64,000 bases of DNA, from contig JAEXAR010000043.1 in NCBI GenBank assembly GCA_023394415.1, forward strand, positions 156,822 through 220,821, written 5' to 3'. The notes under the pieces are model-generated. The model made no database searches. It was not told the DNA's origin and was given only the letters and a program-made list of their open reading frames with translations. Below are positions 18,307-27,325 of the stretch, in pieces; within the stretch, counting starts at the first letter, position 1; every line of letters begins with the position of its first letter. The position numbers were made by a program, and so were the translations under genes. The stretch is from Bacteroidota bacterium. Lineage in GTDB: Bacteria; Bacteroidota; Bacteroidia; Flavobacteriales; Weeksellaceae.

Positions 18307-19002
18307 TTATAAAGGTTTATTTAGTGTATCTAAAAATTCGTTTACGTGGGTTTGAATTTTTAATACCATTCTGTCTACTTGTGTAACCAGAAAATTATAA
18401 AAGAAATAGGCCGGAATCCCAACAAATAAGCCGGCTGCAGTGGTTGCCATAGCCGTATAGATTCCCGATGCCAAAAGTTTTGGACTTACAGCTCCCGTTA
18501 CATTAGAAATTTCGAAAAAAGCCATAATCATCCCGATTACCGTTCCCAGGAAACCGAGCATTGGCGCAGCTCCCGAAGCAGAAGCCAAAATGTTTAAGTT
18601 TTTTTCAAATTTTGAAACTTCAAGCTGTCCCTGATTTTGCATTGCATTAGAAATGTCAGAAATCGGACGGCCAATTCTAGCCAACCCTTTTTCAATCATT
18701 CTGGATTCAGGTGAGTCTATCGTTTTGCAGTAATCTACAGCGGTTTGGATTTTGCCGTCCTGTACAAAATCTTTAATGTTTTCGAGAAAATTCGGGGTTT
18801 CTTTAGCGGCTCTTTTCAGGAAAAAATATCTTTCAAGAAAAATATAAAGCGCCAAAACGCCCAAAAGGAAGATAAGTATCATTATCACATTACCAATAAG
18901 TCCACCACTTGTAAGAATTTCCCAAAGTGAAAAAACTTGTTTCTCCGGCTGTAACTGTACGGCATTGGTTGTAGTTTGCACTACCGTTGCACTATCCTGC
19001 AT
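18307..19002 (-). CDS. exbB: MotA/TolQ/ExbB proton channel family protein
   Basis: The 231-residue protein has a first membrane segment at about residues 35-55 (IGNVIMILIFLLGVLALYIFLE), a cytoplasmic loop and two C-terminal helices. The highly conserved channel motif GAAPMLGFLGTVIGMIMAF and SPKLLASGIYTAMATTAAGL are present. It is the stator subunit that pairs with ExbD and starts the exbB-exbD-tonB operon. No exact -7 box was found upstream. Confidence 0.93.
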   Translation of the reverse strand: MQDSATVVQTTTNAVQLQPEKQVFSLWEILTSGGLIGNVIMILIFLLGVLALYIFLERYFFLKRAAKETPNFLENIKDFVQDGKIQTAVDYCKTIDSPESRMIEKGLARIGRPISDISNAMQNQGQLEVSKFEKNLNILASASGAAPMLGFLGTVIGMIMAFFEISNVTGAVSPKLLASGIYTAMATTAAGLFVGIPAYFFYNFLVTQVDRMVLKIQTHVNEFLDTLNKPL

Positions 19003-19093
19003 ATTAATTTTTATTTTTAAAATAACGCAAAAAGCCCATAAATATTATGGTTTTTGCAAGTTTTGATATTTAAACGGAATTTACAAAAGGTAA

Positions 19094-19555
19094 TTAATCT
19101 TCATCAACCTCAATGTTATCCTGCCTGAAATCGCATTTTAGCTTGAAAGGAATGGGCTCATCCGAACCAGTGTAGAAATCATCAACATGACCTTTCCAAA
19201 CCAGTTGCAATTCACCCTCATCATCAGTATCGAAAGATAATTCGTTTTGATAAAGGTAAGCTTCTTCGTCATCAAACAAATCAACTTCGGTGTAAGTTTC
19301 CTCATCAGAATCTTCAATATTGAAAATTTTACCATCCAATTCGCCGGAATCTATCGGAAAATCGAAAACATCTAAAGAGAGCTGCGGAAAATTATACTGT
19401 AACGAGTCATCATCCACGTGGTCTAAACTGTCATCGGTAATGATTTCAACTTCAAGAAAGTGTTGTTTGTTGCTGTAAACCGCCTTGCAGTAAGTGTTTT
19501 TTATGTGATATTTTAAGGTCTCGTCTGTATGATAAATTTTTAAAATCCCTTTCAT
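19094..19555 (-). CDS. Acidic hypothetical protein
   Basis: This 153-residue soluble protein is not recognised. It is very acidic in the second half, with clusters such as DDSLDHVDDDS, EDSDEETYTEVDLFDDEE and DTDDEGE. Alternating hydrophobic residues suggest beta structure. There is no signal peptide or membrane segment. A TATCTTTG box at 19607-19614 gives a leader of about 50 nt. Codon use looks like that of its neighbours. Confidence 0.7.
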   Translation of the reverse strand: MKGILKIYHTDETLKYHIKNTYCKAVYSNKQHFLEVEIITDDSLDHVDDDSLQYNFPQLSLDVFDFPIDSGELDGKIFNIEDSDEETYTEVDLFDDEEAYLYQNELSFDTDDEGELQLVWKGHVDDFYTGSDEPIPFKLKCDFRQDNIEVDED

Positions 19556-19606
19556 TTCTTAAGGATAAAAAGTTTTTGGGTTGTGTTTATTTTGTATGTT
19601 ATAAAG

Positions 19607-19614
19607 CAAAGATA
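19607..19614 (-). promoter_or_regulatory. -7 box TATCTTTG
   Basis: This exact TAnnTTTG match is on the minus strand, upstream of the acidic hypothetical gene starting at 19555. Confidence 0.4.
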
Positions 19615-19744
19615 AAAAATTGATTTAAAGACTAAAACATTTTAAAATATATTTTTTTAAATCAAGAAATTTGTAGGTTTATCATCTTAAAGAATAATAT
19701 TTGAAAGGGAATAATCTTTAATTTAGCACCCGAAATTTATTGTC

Positions 19745-21538
19745 ATGAAAAACATAGTTTATAAAGCCGTTTTCACAACTATCATAATGCTTTTTGCACT
19801 TTCTTGTAAAAGAAAGGATTCGCCGCTCACAAAGGTTACTCCGGTAGAAATTGATTCTATTGCTGCTAATTATTATGAGCAGTATCTTAAAATGTATCCT
19901 TTAGAGGCAACAATTCAGGGCGATGAAAGATACAACGATCTTTTGCCTGTGGATATAGATAAAGATTTTATTTCTGGTGAAATCGCTTTTTATAACGATG
20001 TGCAGAAAGAACTTAAGGGTGTTGATTACAATTCTTTAACCGATGATAAAAAAGTGATTTACGATGTTTTGGATACTACTTTGAAAGATAAAATTGAGCG
20101 TTACGCTTATCATCCGGAATATATCCCTTTTACACAGTTTGGTGGTTTGCCTCTTGATTTTCCGCTCTTGGGAAGTGGTGAAGGTCCGCAGCCTTTTAAA
20201 AATGAAAAGGATTATGAGAATTGGCTGAAGAGAATGAACCAGTTTCCGAATTGGATGGACACTGCGACTGAAAACTTTAGGGAAGGGATAAAAACGGGAG
20301 TGGTTTTGCCAAAAGCTTTAATAGTGAAAATGATTCCTCAGATGAGAGCTGAAGAAATAACCACCAAAGATTTTAATAAAAACATTTTCTATGGGCCAAT
20401 AAAAAACTTTCCGAAAGGAATGTCGGATGCTGCTAAAGCAAAATTCACAAAAGAATATAAAGAAGTTATTTTAGAGAAAATAATACCGGCGTATGCAAAA
20501 ATGGGAAGTTTTCTTGAAAAAGAATATCTGCCAAAAGGAAGAGAAACCAGCGGCTACAATGCTTTACCAAAAGGAAAAGACATTTATGGTTATTACGTAA
20601 AAAGTTGGACAACCACCAACAAAACACCGGAGGAAATTCATAAAACCGGCTTGGGAGAAGTCGCGAGAATACGAAGTGAAATGGAAAAAGTAAAGCAAAC
20701 AGTAGGTTTCACCGGAACGTTAGAGCAATTTCTAACCCATGTGAAGTCTGATCCTAAAGCGATGCCCTATAAAACATCAAAAGAGGTGCTGAATGCTTTT
20801 CAGGGTATTTTAACCCAAATTACCCCGAAACTTAAAACCATGTTCAACAACACACCAAAAACCGGATTTGAAATCAGACAAACCGAAAAATTCAGGGAGG
20901 CTTCTGCAAGCGCAGAATATAAACAGGGAACGCCAGATGGAAAAAGACCGGGGATTTTCTATATACCACTTCCGGATCCAACAAAATTTAATGTAACATC
21001 TGGGATGGAGTCACTATTTCTGCACGAAGCTATTCCCGGACATCACTATCAGGTTTCTCTACAGCAGGAAAACACCGCTATTCCGAAGTTTATGCGTTTT
21101 GGCTGGATTGGAGCTTATGGTGAAGGTTGGGCTTTGTACACAGAATCTCTTGGTCCGGAACTTGGTTTATACACCGATCCTTATCAGAAAATGGGTTCTT
21201 TGAGTGATGAGATGCTGCGAGCTGTAAGATTGGTAATTGACACCGGTTTACACACCGGACAAATGAACCGTGAAGAAGCCATAAAATACTTCTTAAGCAA
21301 TGTTGCCTACGATGAAGCGAGTGCAACAGCCGAAATTGAAAGATATATGGCAATGCCGGGACAAGCTTTAAGTTATAAAATTGGCTCAATGAAAATACGT
21401 GAGCTAAGAGATCAATACCAAAAAGAATTGGGCAATAAATTCAAATTGGCAAGTTTCCACGATGAGGTTTTAAACCAAGGGTGTCTACCGCTTGATGTTT
21501 TAGAGCGTAAAATGAATTTGTGGGCAAAAAAACAATAA
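19745..21538 (+). CDS. DUF885 family lipoprotein, probable metallopeptidase
   Basis: The 597-residue protein has a lipoprotein signal (MLFALSC, lipidated C21). The DUF885 core includes SGMESLFLHEAIPGHHYQ, where an HExxxxH-like site resembles a zinc peptidase centre, plus GEGWALYTESLG and SATAEIERYMAMPGQALSYKIG. Members are thought to be periplasmic or surface peptidases, but few have been tested. It is a single gene with about 190 nt of non-coding DNA on each side. Confidence 0.87.
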   Translation: MKNIVYKAVFTTIIMLFALSCKRKDSPLTKVTPVEIDSIAANYYEQYLKMYPLEATIQGDERYNDLLPVDIDKDFISGEIAFYNDVQKELKGVDYNSLTDDKKVIYDVLDTTLKDKIERYAYHPEYIPFTQFGGLPLDFPLLGSGEGPQPFKNEKDYENWLKRMNQFPNWMDTATENFREGIKTGVVLPKALIVKMIPQMRAEEITTKDFNKNIFYGPIKNFPKGMSDAAKAKFTKEYKEVILEKIIPAYAKMGSFLEKEYLPKGRETSGYNALPKGKDIYGYYVKSWTTTNKTPEEIHKTGLGEVARIRSEMEKVKQTVGFTGTLEQFLTHVKSDPKAMPYKTSKEVLNAFQGILTQITPKLKTMFNNTPKTGFEIRQTEKFREASASAEYKQGTPDGKRPGIFYIPLPDPTKFNVTSGMESLFLHEAIPGHHYQVSLQQENTAIPKFMRFGWIGAYGEGWALYTESLGPELGLYTDPYQKMGSLSDEMLRAVRLVIDTGLHTGQMNREEAIKYFLSNVAYDEASATAEIERYMAMPGQALSYKIGSMKIRELRDQYQKELGNKFKLASFHDEVLNQGCLPLDVLERKMNLWAKKQ

Positions 21539-21604
21539 CCAACGCTATAGATTTTGATTTCATAATAAAGAATCTTTAAAGATAAATTATAGATTTTTGC
21601 ATAT

Positions 21605-21622
21605 ATTATAAAATTTTATAAT
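21605..21622. repeat. Perfect 18-bp AT palindrome upstream of the response regulator
   Basis: ATTATAAAATTTTATAAT is a perfect palindrome in the 195-nt spacer before the response regulator gene. It could be a binding site or simply a product of AT richness. Confidence 0.3.
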
Positions 21623-21733
21623 TTTGTAATAAGATTTTTGTAAGAATTTCAAACCATTAAATATTCAGTGAATGAGCAAAGAGTGTTTTAAAGTTTAAAT
21701 TGAAACAAACTCTTAAATATAAGAACACAAGGA

Positions 21734-22093
21734 ATGAGTATTATAATAGTAGATGATAATGCAGATATCTGCGAAATTGTAGAATATTTGTTGGTTTCAG
21801 AAGGGTATAAGGTTCGTACTTGCACGAATCCTATCATTATTTTTGAAATGGTAAAACAACAAAAACCGAAAATTATTATCACGGATATGATGATGTCCGG
21901 TTTGGACGGAAGAGATCTTGTAAAGAAGATAAAAAGTGATCCTATAACCGCAGATATAAAAATCGTATTGATGTCAGCAATTCCCAATGCTGAAAGAATG
22001 GGGAAAGAAACAGGAGCTGATGATTACATTGCAAAGCCTTTCGAATCGGATGAGCTTTTACAAAAGGTAAAAAGCCTGTTTTCTCAAGCCTAA
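21734..22093 (+). CDS. Single-domain response regulator (CheY-like receiver)
   Basis: This 119-residue protein is a bare receiver domain. It has acidic pocket residues in IIIVDDNADI, the phospho-acceptor D51 (IIITDMMMSGLDG), the switch serine in VLMSA and the conserved lysine in YIAKPFES. There is no output domain and no histidine kinase nearby. The stop overlaps the convergent nth stop by 3-4 bases. Confidence 0.9.
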   Translation: MSIIIVDDNADICEIVEYLLVSEGYKVRTCTNPIIIFEMVKQQKPKIIITDMMMSGLDGRDLVKKIKSDPITADIKIVLMSAIPNAERMGKETGADDYIAKPFESDELLQKVKSLFSQA

Positions 22094-22710
22094 TTTTCAA
22101 ACAATTTTTTGGTGAGGAAGTCTCTATCTCCTTTACCTCTGGCAGGTGAATATTCCCTACCATAGAAAATGATTTGTAAGTGGAGTTTGTTCCACACGTC
22201 AATAGGAAAGAGACGCTTAGCGTCTTTTTCTGTTTCTACAACATTTTTTCCTGAACTAAGTTTCCATTGCTTCATCAGTCGGTGAATATGCGTGTCCACA
22301 GGAAATGCAGGATGCCCAAAAGCTTGGCTCATTACAACTGAAGCAGTTTTGTGACCTACACCAGGAAGTTCTTCCAACTCGTGAAAGGTTTGTGGAACGA
22401 TAGAATTGTATTTCTCCACCAGAAGTTCTGCCATCGCTTTCAAATTTTTGGCCTTGGAGTTTGAAAGCCCAATTTCTTTAATCAATTCCTTGATTTCTGA
22501 AACGTCGAGTTGTGACATCTTTTTAGGCGTATCCGCAACAGAGAATAATCTTGGTGTTATTTCATTTACTTTTTTATCCGTCGTCTGTGCAGAAAGAGCA
22601 ACTGCAACCAACAGTGTATAAGGATCTTTGTGATCTAAAGGAATTGGAACTTCGGGATAGAGTTTTTCCAACTCATTCATAACCGTTTCAGCTCTTTGCT
22701 TTTTTGTCAT
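22090..22710 (-). CDS. nth: Endonuclease III homologue lacking the Fe-S cluster
   Basis: This base-excision glycosylase/AP-lyase removes oxidised pyrimidines. I choose ATG 22710 (MTKKQRAETV, 206 residues), because upstream codons read into a promoter-like region. The helix-hairpin-helix LPGVGHKTASVV holds the catalytic lysine K121, and FPVDTHIHR holds D139. The usual C-terminal CxxxxxxCxxCxxxxxC cluster loop is missing. The protein ends YGREYSPARGKGDRDF and contains no cysteine at all. Confidence 0.9.
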   Translation of the reverse strand: MTKKQRAETVMNELEKLYPEVPIPLDHKDPYTLLVAVALSAQTTDKKVNEITPRLFSVADTPKKMSQLDVSEIKELIKEIGLSNSKAKNLKAMAELLVEKYNSIVPQTFHELEELPGVGHKTASVVMSQAFGHPAFPVDTHIHRLMKQWKLSSGKNVVETEKDAKRLFPIDVWNKLHLQIIFYGREYSPARGKGDRDFLTKKLFEN

Positions 22711-22726
22711 TTTAAAAGTAAATTTG
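22696..22726 (+). promoter_or_regulatory. Promoter TTG-N20-TAAATTTG for the peroxiredoxin
   Basis: A TTG at 22696-22698 and TAAATTTG at 22719-22726 match both Bacteroidota promoter boxes with 20-nt spacing, 16 nt upstream of ATG 22743. The -33 box lies in the first codons of the divergent nth gene. Confidence 0.6.
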
Positions 22727-22742
22727 AACAAAAATAACAATT

Positions 22743-23192
22743 ATGCTTAATGTTGGTGATCATCTTCCTCAATTTTCAGGATTAAACCAAGACGGTAAAA
22801 CCATAACCTCTGCTGATTTCAAAGGCCAAAAACTCATTATTTTCTTTTATCCAAAAGCCAATACTCCGGGATGTACTGCCGAAGCCTGCGATTTGAATGA
22901 TAATTTTTCAAAACTAAAGAGCGAAGGTTACAAACTATTGGGAATTAGTGCGGATTCTGTTAAACTTCAGAAAAAATTTCACGAAAAATTTGGCTTTCAG
23001 TATGATTTAATAGCCGACGAAAACCGTGAAATTATTGAAGCATTTGGCGTTTGGCAACTTAAAAAATTTATGGGACGGGAATTTATGGGAATTGTTCGCA
23101 CCACTTTTATTTTTGATGAAAATGGCGTTTGTACTAACGTTATTGAAAAAGTGAAAACGAAAGAAGCGGCAGCACAAATTTTAGAACTTTAA
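22743..23192 (+). CDS. bcp: Thioredoxin-dependent thiol peroxidase (Bcp/PrxQ)
   Basis: A cytoplasmic peroxiredoxin that reduces hydroperoxides. The 149-residue protein has the peroxidatic cysteine C44 and resolving C49 in NTPGCTAEACDL, the five-residue spacing of the PrxQ group, and VRTTFIFDENG near the C-terminus. It is divergent from nth, with a promoter that matches both consensus boxes. Confidence 0.94.
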   Translation: MLNVGDHLPQFSGLNQDGKTITSADFKGQKLIIFFYPKANTPGCTAEACDLNDNFSKLKSEGYKLLGISADSVKLQKKFHEKFGFQYDLIADENREIIEAFGVWQLKKFMGREFMGIVRTTFIFDENGVCTNVIEKVKTKEAAAQILEL

Positions 23193-23721
23193 CTTAAATT
23201 TTCCCATTCTTCTTTACTTATTTCGTAGTAGAGTAAATCTTCCGGATCGTTTGGAAGACGCACTATTTTTTGAAATTTAAGTCCTAATTTTTCAATCAAC
23301 TTTTGTGAAGCGATATTTTCTTTTACAGTGATGGCGCTTACTTTAGTGAGGCCGTATTCTTCAAAACCCTCACGCAGAATTCTGCTTGCAGCTTCGTAGC
23401 CGTATCCTTTGCCATAATATTCCGGAAGGAAAGAGAATCCTATATCCACAACCTCCAAGCCTTCACGATGAAAAAGGCCGCAGCCACCAATTTTTTCACC
23501 AGTTTTTTTCACGCTTAAAGTGAAATTTCCATAGCCTAATCGTTCGATTTGTGGTAAATTTCTGCTCTTAAGATACTCTAAAGACTCTTCTAATTATTGA
23601 CATTTCTATCGCCCACGTATTTTTTGAATTCTTCAGTATTCACCAGTTTCAAATTGATATCGGCATCATCTAAACTGGTGGGGCGGATGTAAAGTCTTTC
23701 TGTTTCAAATATTGTATTCAT
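23189..23721 (-). pseudogene. GNAT acetyltransferase, frameshifted
   Basis: The frame from ATG 23721 reads MNTIFETERLYIRPTSLDDA ... KYVGDRNVNN and then stops at TAG near 23591. The rest (LEESLEYLKSRNL, IGGCGLFHREGLEVVDIGF, GKGYGYEAASRI, ENIASQKLIEKLGL) continues in another frame to 23189. Restoring one base at about 23591-23600 gives a normal 177-residue GNAT of the RimJ/L type with its acetyl-CoA loop. It is either a recent pseudogene or a sequencing error. Its ATG overlaps the upstream stop (TAATG). Confidence 0.8.
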
Positions 23722-24193
23722 TATATTCCTTTTTTTCCTGCGAGAATCATATCAATCATTTTTATCTTTCTGTTGTCTCTTGTTTCGGGTTTTTTGGCTT
23801 CGGTAATCCAACGGATGTATTCTTTCCGATGGGTATAACTCATTTTATCGAAAAGGTCTTTTGCTTTTTCATTTTGGTTAAAAAGGTCTGCTACATCTTC
23901 AGGAATTTCCACAACGCGTTCTTCCTTGTCTTCCCAAAGCTCTACACGAACCGTATCGCCAAACGTTTTTCCTAAATCTTTTCTCACGACTTGCGTTAAT
24001 CCTAAAACGTGGCAACCTTGTTCCCATATTTGCGAGGCTTCCTCTGTATTCAATTTTTTCGTCAAAAAATGGCTTTAATTTTTATCTGTCCTTTTTTACC
24101 GAATATTTCTTCAGCAGAAAAGGGAAATTCAACATAACCCGCGTTCATTTTTTGATGCTGAATAATTGGTGCTTCAAATTTGATTGCCTTCAT
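23721..24193 (-). pseudogene. DUF1905/YdeI-domain protein with two frameshifts
   Basis: From ATG 24193 the frame reads MKAIKFEAPIIQHQ, YVEFPFSAEE and GKKGQIKIKAIF, then stops in a T6 run near 24065. The DUF1905 continuation (DEKIEYRGSLANMGT) is in the next frame until about 24019. The remainder (CHVLGLTQVVRKDLGKTFGD, VEIPEDVADLF, YTHRKEYIRWITEAKKPETR) is in a third frame. Removing two single bases yields a 156-residue protein of normal length. Both indels are in or near short homopolymers, so sequencing error is possible. Confidence 0.75.
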
Positions 24194-24250
24194 ATTAAAA
24201 ACCTTGTTGAAGATTATAACTTGGATAAAGTGTAACCCAAATTTAATAAA

Positions 24251-24280
24251 AAAACCACTGAGAAAAATCCCAGTGGTTTT
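24251..24280 (-). terminator. Intrinsic terminator after the S46 peptidase gene
   Basis: AAAACCACTG (24251-24260) pairs with CAGTGGTTTT (24271-24280). On the minus strand the stem is followed by seven T, 20 nt beyond the stop of the peptidase gene. Confidence 0.8.
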
Positions 24281-24300
24281 GGTTTTAAGGTTGAAAAAAA

Positions 24301-26436
24301 TTATTTCACCAAAGTCATTTCATTAAGCAAGTGACCTGCACCGGAGAATTTATCAATTACCCAAAGTACAAATCTTGAATCTACGTTAATGGTTTTCTGC
24401 CACTCTTCTTCAAAAACGATGTCGCCTGAAAGTGCTTCCGAATTTCCATCGAATGCAAGTCCGATTAATTCACCATTTCCGTTCATAATTGGTGAACCGG
24501 AGTTACCACCTGTAATATCATTGTCTGACAGGAAGTTTACAGGAAGATAACCTGCAGGATCTGCATACTGACCGTAATCTTTTGCTTTTGCAAGGTCGAT
24601 TAATCTTTGTGGAAGGTCGAACTCTTCATCTCCTTTTTTGTATTTCGCAACCATACCGTCGATATCTGTATAGAAATTGTTTTTTACACCGTGGTAGTTT
24701 CTGTCTGCTCTCACAGGAAGTGTAGAAATTTTACCGAAAGTAACTCTCATGGTAGAGTTGGCATCTGGATAAAACTCCTGTCCCGGGTGCGATTTTCTTA
24801 ATCCGTCGAAATAAAGTCTGTTGCTGATGCTGAATTGGTCATCATTAGCAAGGTATTTATCACCAAGAGCTTTAGCATCTGCGTTGTAGCCGTTTGCAAT
24901 TTTCAGTAGAGCATCTGTGTTCAATTTTTCTGCATCAGGATTGTTAAGGAACGCTTTTGCTGAAGCTGCTGTTGCAAAAATTGAGTTTCTTGCTACATCA
25001 TCTAACAATTGAGGGTTCAAAGTTTGTAAAAATGGAGAAGCTGCCTCGTTTCTTACTCTGTCTCTGTAAAGCTGTACCATTGTTTTCAGCATTTGCTGTT
25101 CCAATGCAGGGTTAAATTTTTCGTACAAAGCATCAATTCTTGAAGAAATGGATTTCTTTAAATCTGCTTTTTTAGCTGCATCTCCTTCAGCCATATAACC
25201 CTTGAACATTGATCCTAAACCAACCGCATAGCTTAAATATTTAGAGTTTCTGGTCATTTGTGCAGCATAATTTCTTTCAACACCTCTTGCAGAAGTGGTT
25301 TGATAATAACTTTTCATATCAGAAAGTACGTCACCATACACGTCTTTGTTTTCTGATTTGTCTGCCCATTTTTGGAACGCTTCTTCTACCTTCTGTTTAT
25401 CACCAATAGTGTTGTTTTTATTGATAGATTCAATCATTCCGGCTCTGTTTTTCCAGTAGTTGGCAACTGAAGCGTATTGTGATGCGTAGTTCAGTTTTGT
25501 AGCCTGATCTTGATCCATATAATGCTTCATCACATCCATAGCAGATTTAGAAGCTTCCACCCATCCTGGATAATCTTTGTTAATCAATTGTGAAATTCCG
25601 TAAGAGGTTAAATAACGGTTGGTTCTCCCAGGATATCCCATAATCATTGCAAAATCTCCCGGTTTGAAAGGCTTCAAAGAAATAGGAAGGTGATGTTTTG
25701 GTTTTAAAGGAACATTGTTTGGCGAATATTCCGCAGGGTTTCCGTTGGTATCAGCATACACTCTGAAAACTGAAAAATCTCCCGTATGTCTTGGCCATTC
25801 CCAGTTATCAGTATCGCCACCAAATTTACCAATAGAGTTTGGTGGAGTTCCTACTAATCTCACATCTTTATAATCCTGATATACAAAATAATAAAATTCA
25901 TTGCCATTGTAGAAATCTCTAACGGTAACCACATATTTTCCGTTTTCGTTATTTTCTTTTTCAATAGCTTTATATTCTTCAGCAATGATGTCTCTTCTTT
26001 GTTTTGCAGTCATAGAATTATTCAGTTTAGAATTAATTCTCTGCGTTACATCATCCATTCTTACCAAAAATCTTACAGAAAGACCTTTTGCCGGAAGTTC
26101 TTCGCTTTTTTTCATAGCCCAGAAACCATTCGTTAAATGGTCTTTTTCAGGAGTAGAAAGAGCTGCGATATTTCCGTAACCACAGTGATGGTTGGTGAAA
26201 AGTAATCCTTCTTTAGAAACCATTTCTGCAGTACAGCCTCCGCCAAACTGAACAATAGCGTCTTTTAAACTAGAGTTGTTTACAGAGTAAATTTCTTCAG
26301 CCGTAAGCTTCAAGCCTTTTTTCTGAAGATCTTGTCCGTTAAGTCTCTTTACGAGCATCATTAACCACATTCCTTCATCAGCTTTCACCTGAAGGAAACT
26401 CATCATAAATGTGAGTAATAAAAATATACGTTTCAT
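24301..26436 (-). CDS. S46 family dipeptidyl-peptidase, DPP7-type
   Basis: A periplasmic serine exopeptidase that releases dipeptides for asaccharolytic growth. The 711 residues begin with a signal peptide (MKRIFLLLTFMMSFLQVKA). The catalytic triad is visible: histidine in LFTNHHCGYG (83/84), aspartate in GGDTDNWEWPRH, and S646 in TGGNSGSP. The residue 18 positions after the serine (FDGN) is glycine. In DPP11 the equivalent residue is arginine, which selects acidic P1 residues, so a hydrophobic P1 preference of the DPP7 type is inferred. A terminator follows. Confidence 0.93.
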   Translation of the reverse strand: MKRIFLLLTFMMSFLQVKADEGMWLMMLVKRLNGQDLQKKGLKLTAEEIYSVNNSSLKDAIVQFGGGCTAEMVSKEGLLFTNHHCGYGNIAALSTPEKDHLTNGFWAMKKSEELPAKGLSVRFLVRMDDVTQRINSKLNNSMTAKQRRDIIAEEYKAIEKENNENGKYVVTVRDFYNGNEFYYFVYQDYKDVRLVGTPPNSIGKFGGDTDNWEWPRHTGDFSVFRVYADTNGNPAEYSPNNVPLKPKHHLPISLKPFKPGDFAMIMGYPGRTNRYLTSYGISQLINKDYPGWVEASKSAMDVMKHYMDQDQATKLNYASQYASVANYWKNRAGMIESINKNNTIGDKQKVEEAFQKWADKSENKDVYGDVLSDMKSYYQTTSARGVERNYAAQMTRNSKYLSYAVGLGSMFKGYMAEGDAAKKADLKKSISSRIDALYEKFNPALEQQMLKTMVQLYRDRVRNEAASPFLQTLNPQLLDDVARNSIFATAASAKAFLNNPDAEKLNTDALLKIANGYNADAKALGDKYLANDDQFSISNRLYFDGLRKSHPGQEFYPDANSTMRVTFGKISTLPVRADRNYHGVKNNFYTDIDGMVAKYKKGDEEFDLPQRLIDLAKAKDYGQYADPAGYLPVNFLSDNDITGGNSGSPIMNGNGELIGLAFDGNSEALSGDIVFEEEWQKTINVDSRFVLWVIDKFSGAGHLLNEMTLVK

Positions 26437-26521
26437 ATTTTAAAATTAAATTTTTTGCAATTTACGGTTTTTTGGCGCATTTTTGGAAGTAAAAGCTTCA
26501 AAAATTTATATGAATTTGGAT

Positions 26522-26956
26522 ATGAAAAAATTACCTTTAGTTCTTTTTGGCGTGGCTCTTTTAATGGTTTTCCAGAGTTGTGTTTCGCAGAAATTATCTA
26601 CCGGCGAATTCCAAAGACAATGGATGTTGGTTTCATTTAAAGATTACAGCAGAGATTTTTTGGTTGAAAACAGGGCTCAAATGGATTTGGCGCCTACTAA
26701 ATCTCCGGCGAACCAATATGGTGCAACTATGGGTTGCAACAATATGTTTTTTAATGCAGAGTTTTTTAAAAACGGAAGCGTAAAGTTTTCTGATGTGGGA
26801 AGTACAATGATGTATTGTGAGGGTAAAATGCAGCTTGAATCTGATTTTGGTAAAATTTTGCCAGCAATGACAAAATATAAAATTGATGGGCATCATCTTA
26901 CACTTTCAGACGGGAAAGGAAACGAAATGAAATTTATTGCAACAGATTGGGACTAA
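26522..26956 (+). CDS. META-domain (HslJ-like) lipoprotein
   Basis: I use ATG 26522 (MKKLPLVLFGVALL, 144 residues), which places a proper lipobox FQSC at the end of the signal peptide. The upstream start at 26483 adds an implausible leader. The mature part resembles META/HslJ domains: WMLVSFKDYS at the start, YGATMGCNNMFFNAEF in the middle and DGHHLTLSDGKGNEMKFI at the end. These are exported stress-related proteins of unclear function. Confidence 0.8.
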   Translation: MKKLPLVLFGVALLMVFQSCVSQKLSTGEFQRQWMLVSFKDYSRDFLVENRAQMDLAPTKSPANQYGATMGCNNMFFNAEFFKNGSVKFSDVGSTMMYCEGKMQLESDFGKILPAMTKYKIDGHHLTLSDGKGNEMKFIATDWD

Positions 26957-27024
26957 TGAAATTCTGAAGAATATAACCGAAATTTTAAAACATATTATAC
27001 CAAAGATTGATTTTACTTTACAAA

Positions 27025-27282
27025 ATGGAAATCAATCCCGAAATCATAGGATTTATTGCCGGAGGTTTGTCTTCGGCTCTTTTTGTGCCGCAAATTGTAA
27101 AGATTTTAAAGGAAAAATCAGCAGAAGAAATTGCCTTACTTACCTGCATCATTGGTGTGGTGAGTTCAGGACTATGGCTTTGGTATGGGATTATGAATGA
27201 GCACATTTCGATGATTATTACCAACTCTATTTCGGTAATTGCAACTACGATTTTAATAATTTTAAAATTGAAATATAAGTAA
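27025..27282 (+). CDS. SemiSWEET sugar transporter (first of a pair)
   Basis: This 85-residue protein with three transmembrane helices is a SemiSWEET half-transporter that normally dimerises to make a sugar channel. The PQ motif is in ALFVPQIVKILKEKSAEEI, followed by a helix with the conserved tryptophan (GLWLWYGI) and a third helix (ITNSISVIATTILIILKL). I take ATG 27025 (MEINPEIIGF), matching the N-terminus of the next paralogue. A second SemiSWEET starts 43 nt downstream. Confidence 0.88.
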   Translation: MEINPEIIGFIAGGLSSALFVPQIVKILKEKSAEEIALLTCIIGVVSSGLWLWYGIMNEHISMIITNSISVIATTILIILKLKYK

Positions 27283-27325
27283 ACAATCTGGTTGAAATTT
27301 TCATAAATTTGAATAAAAATAAACT

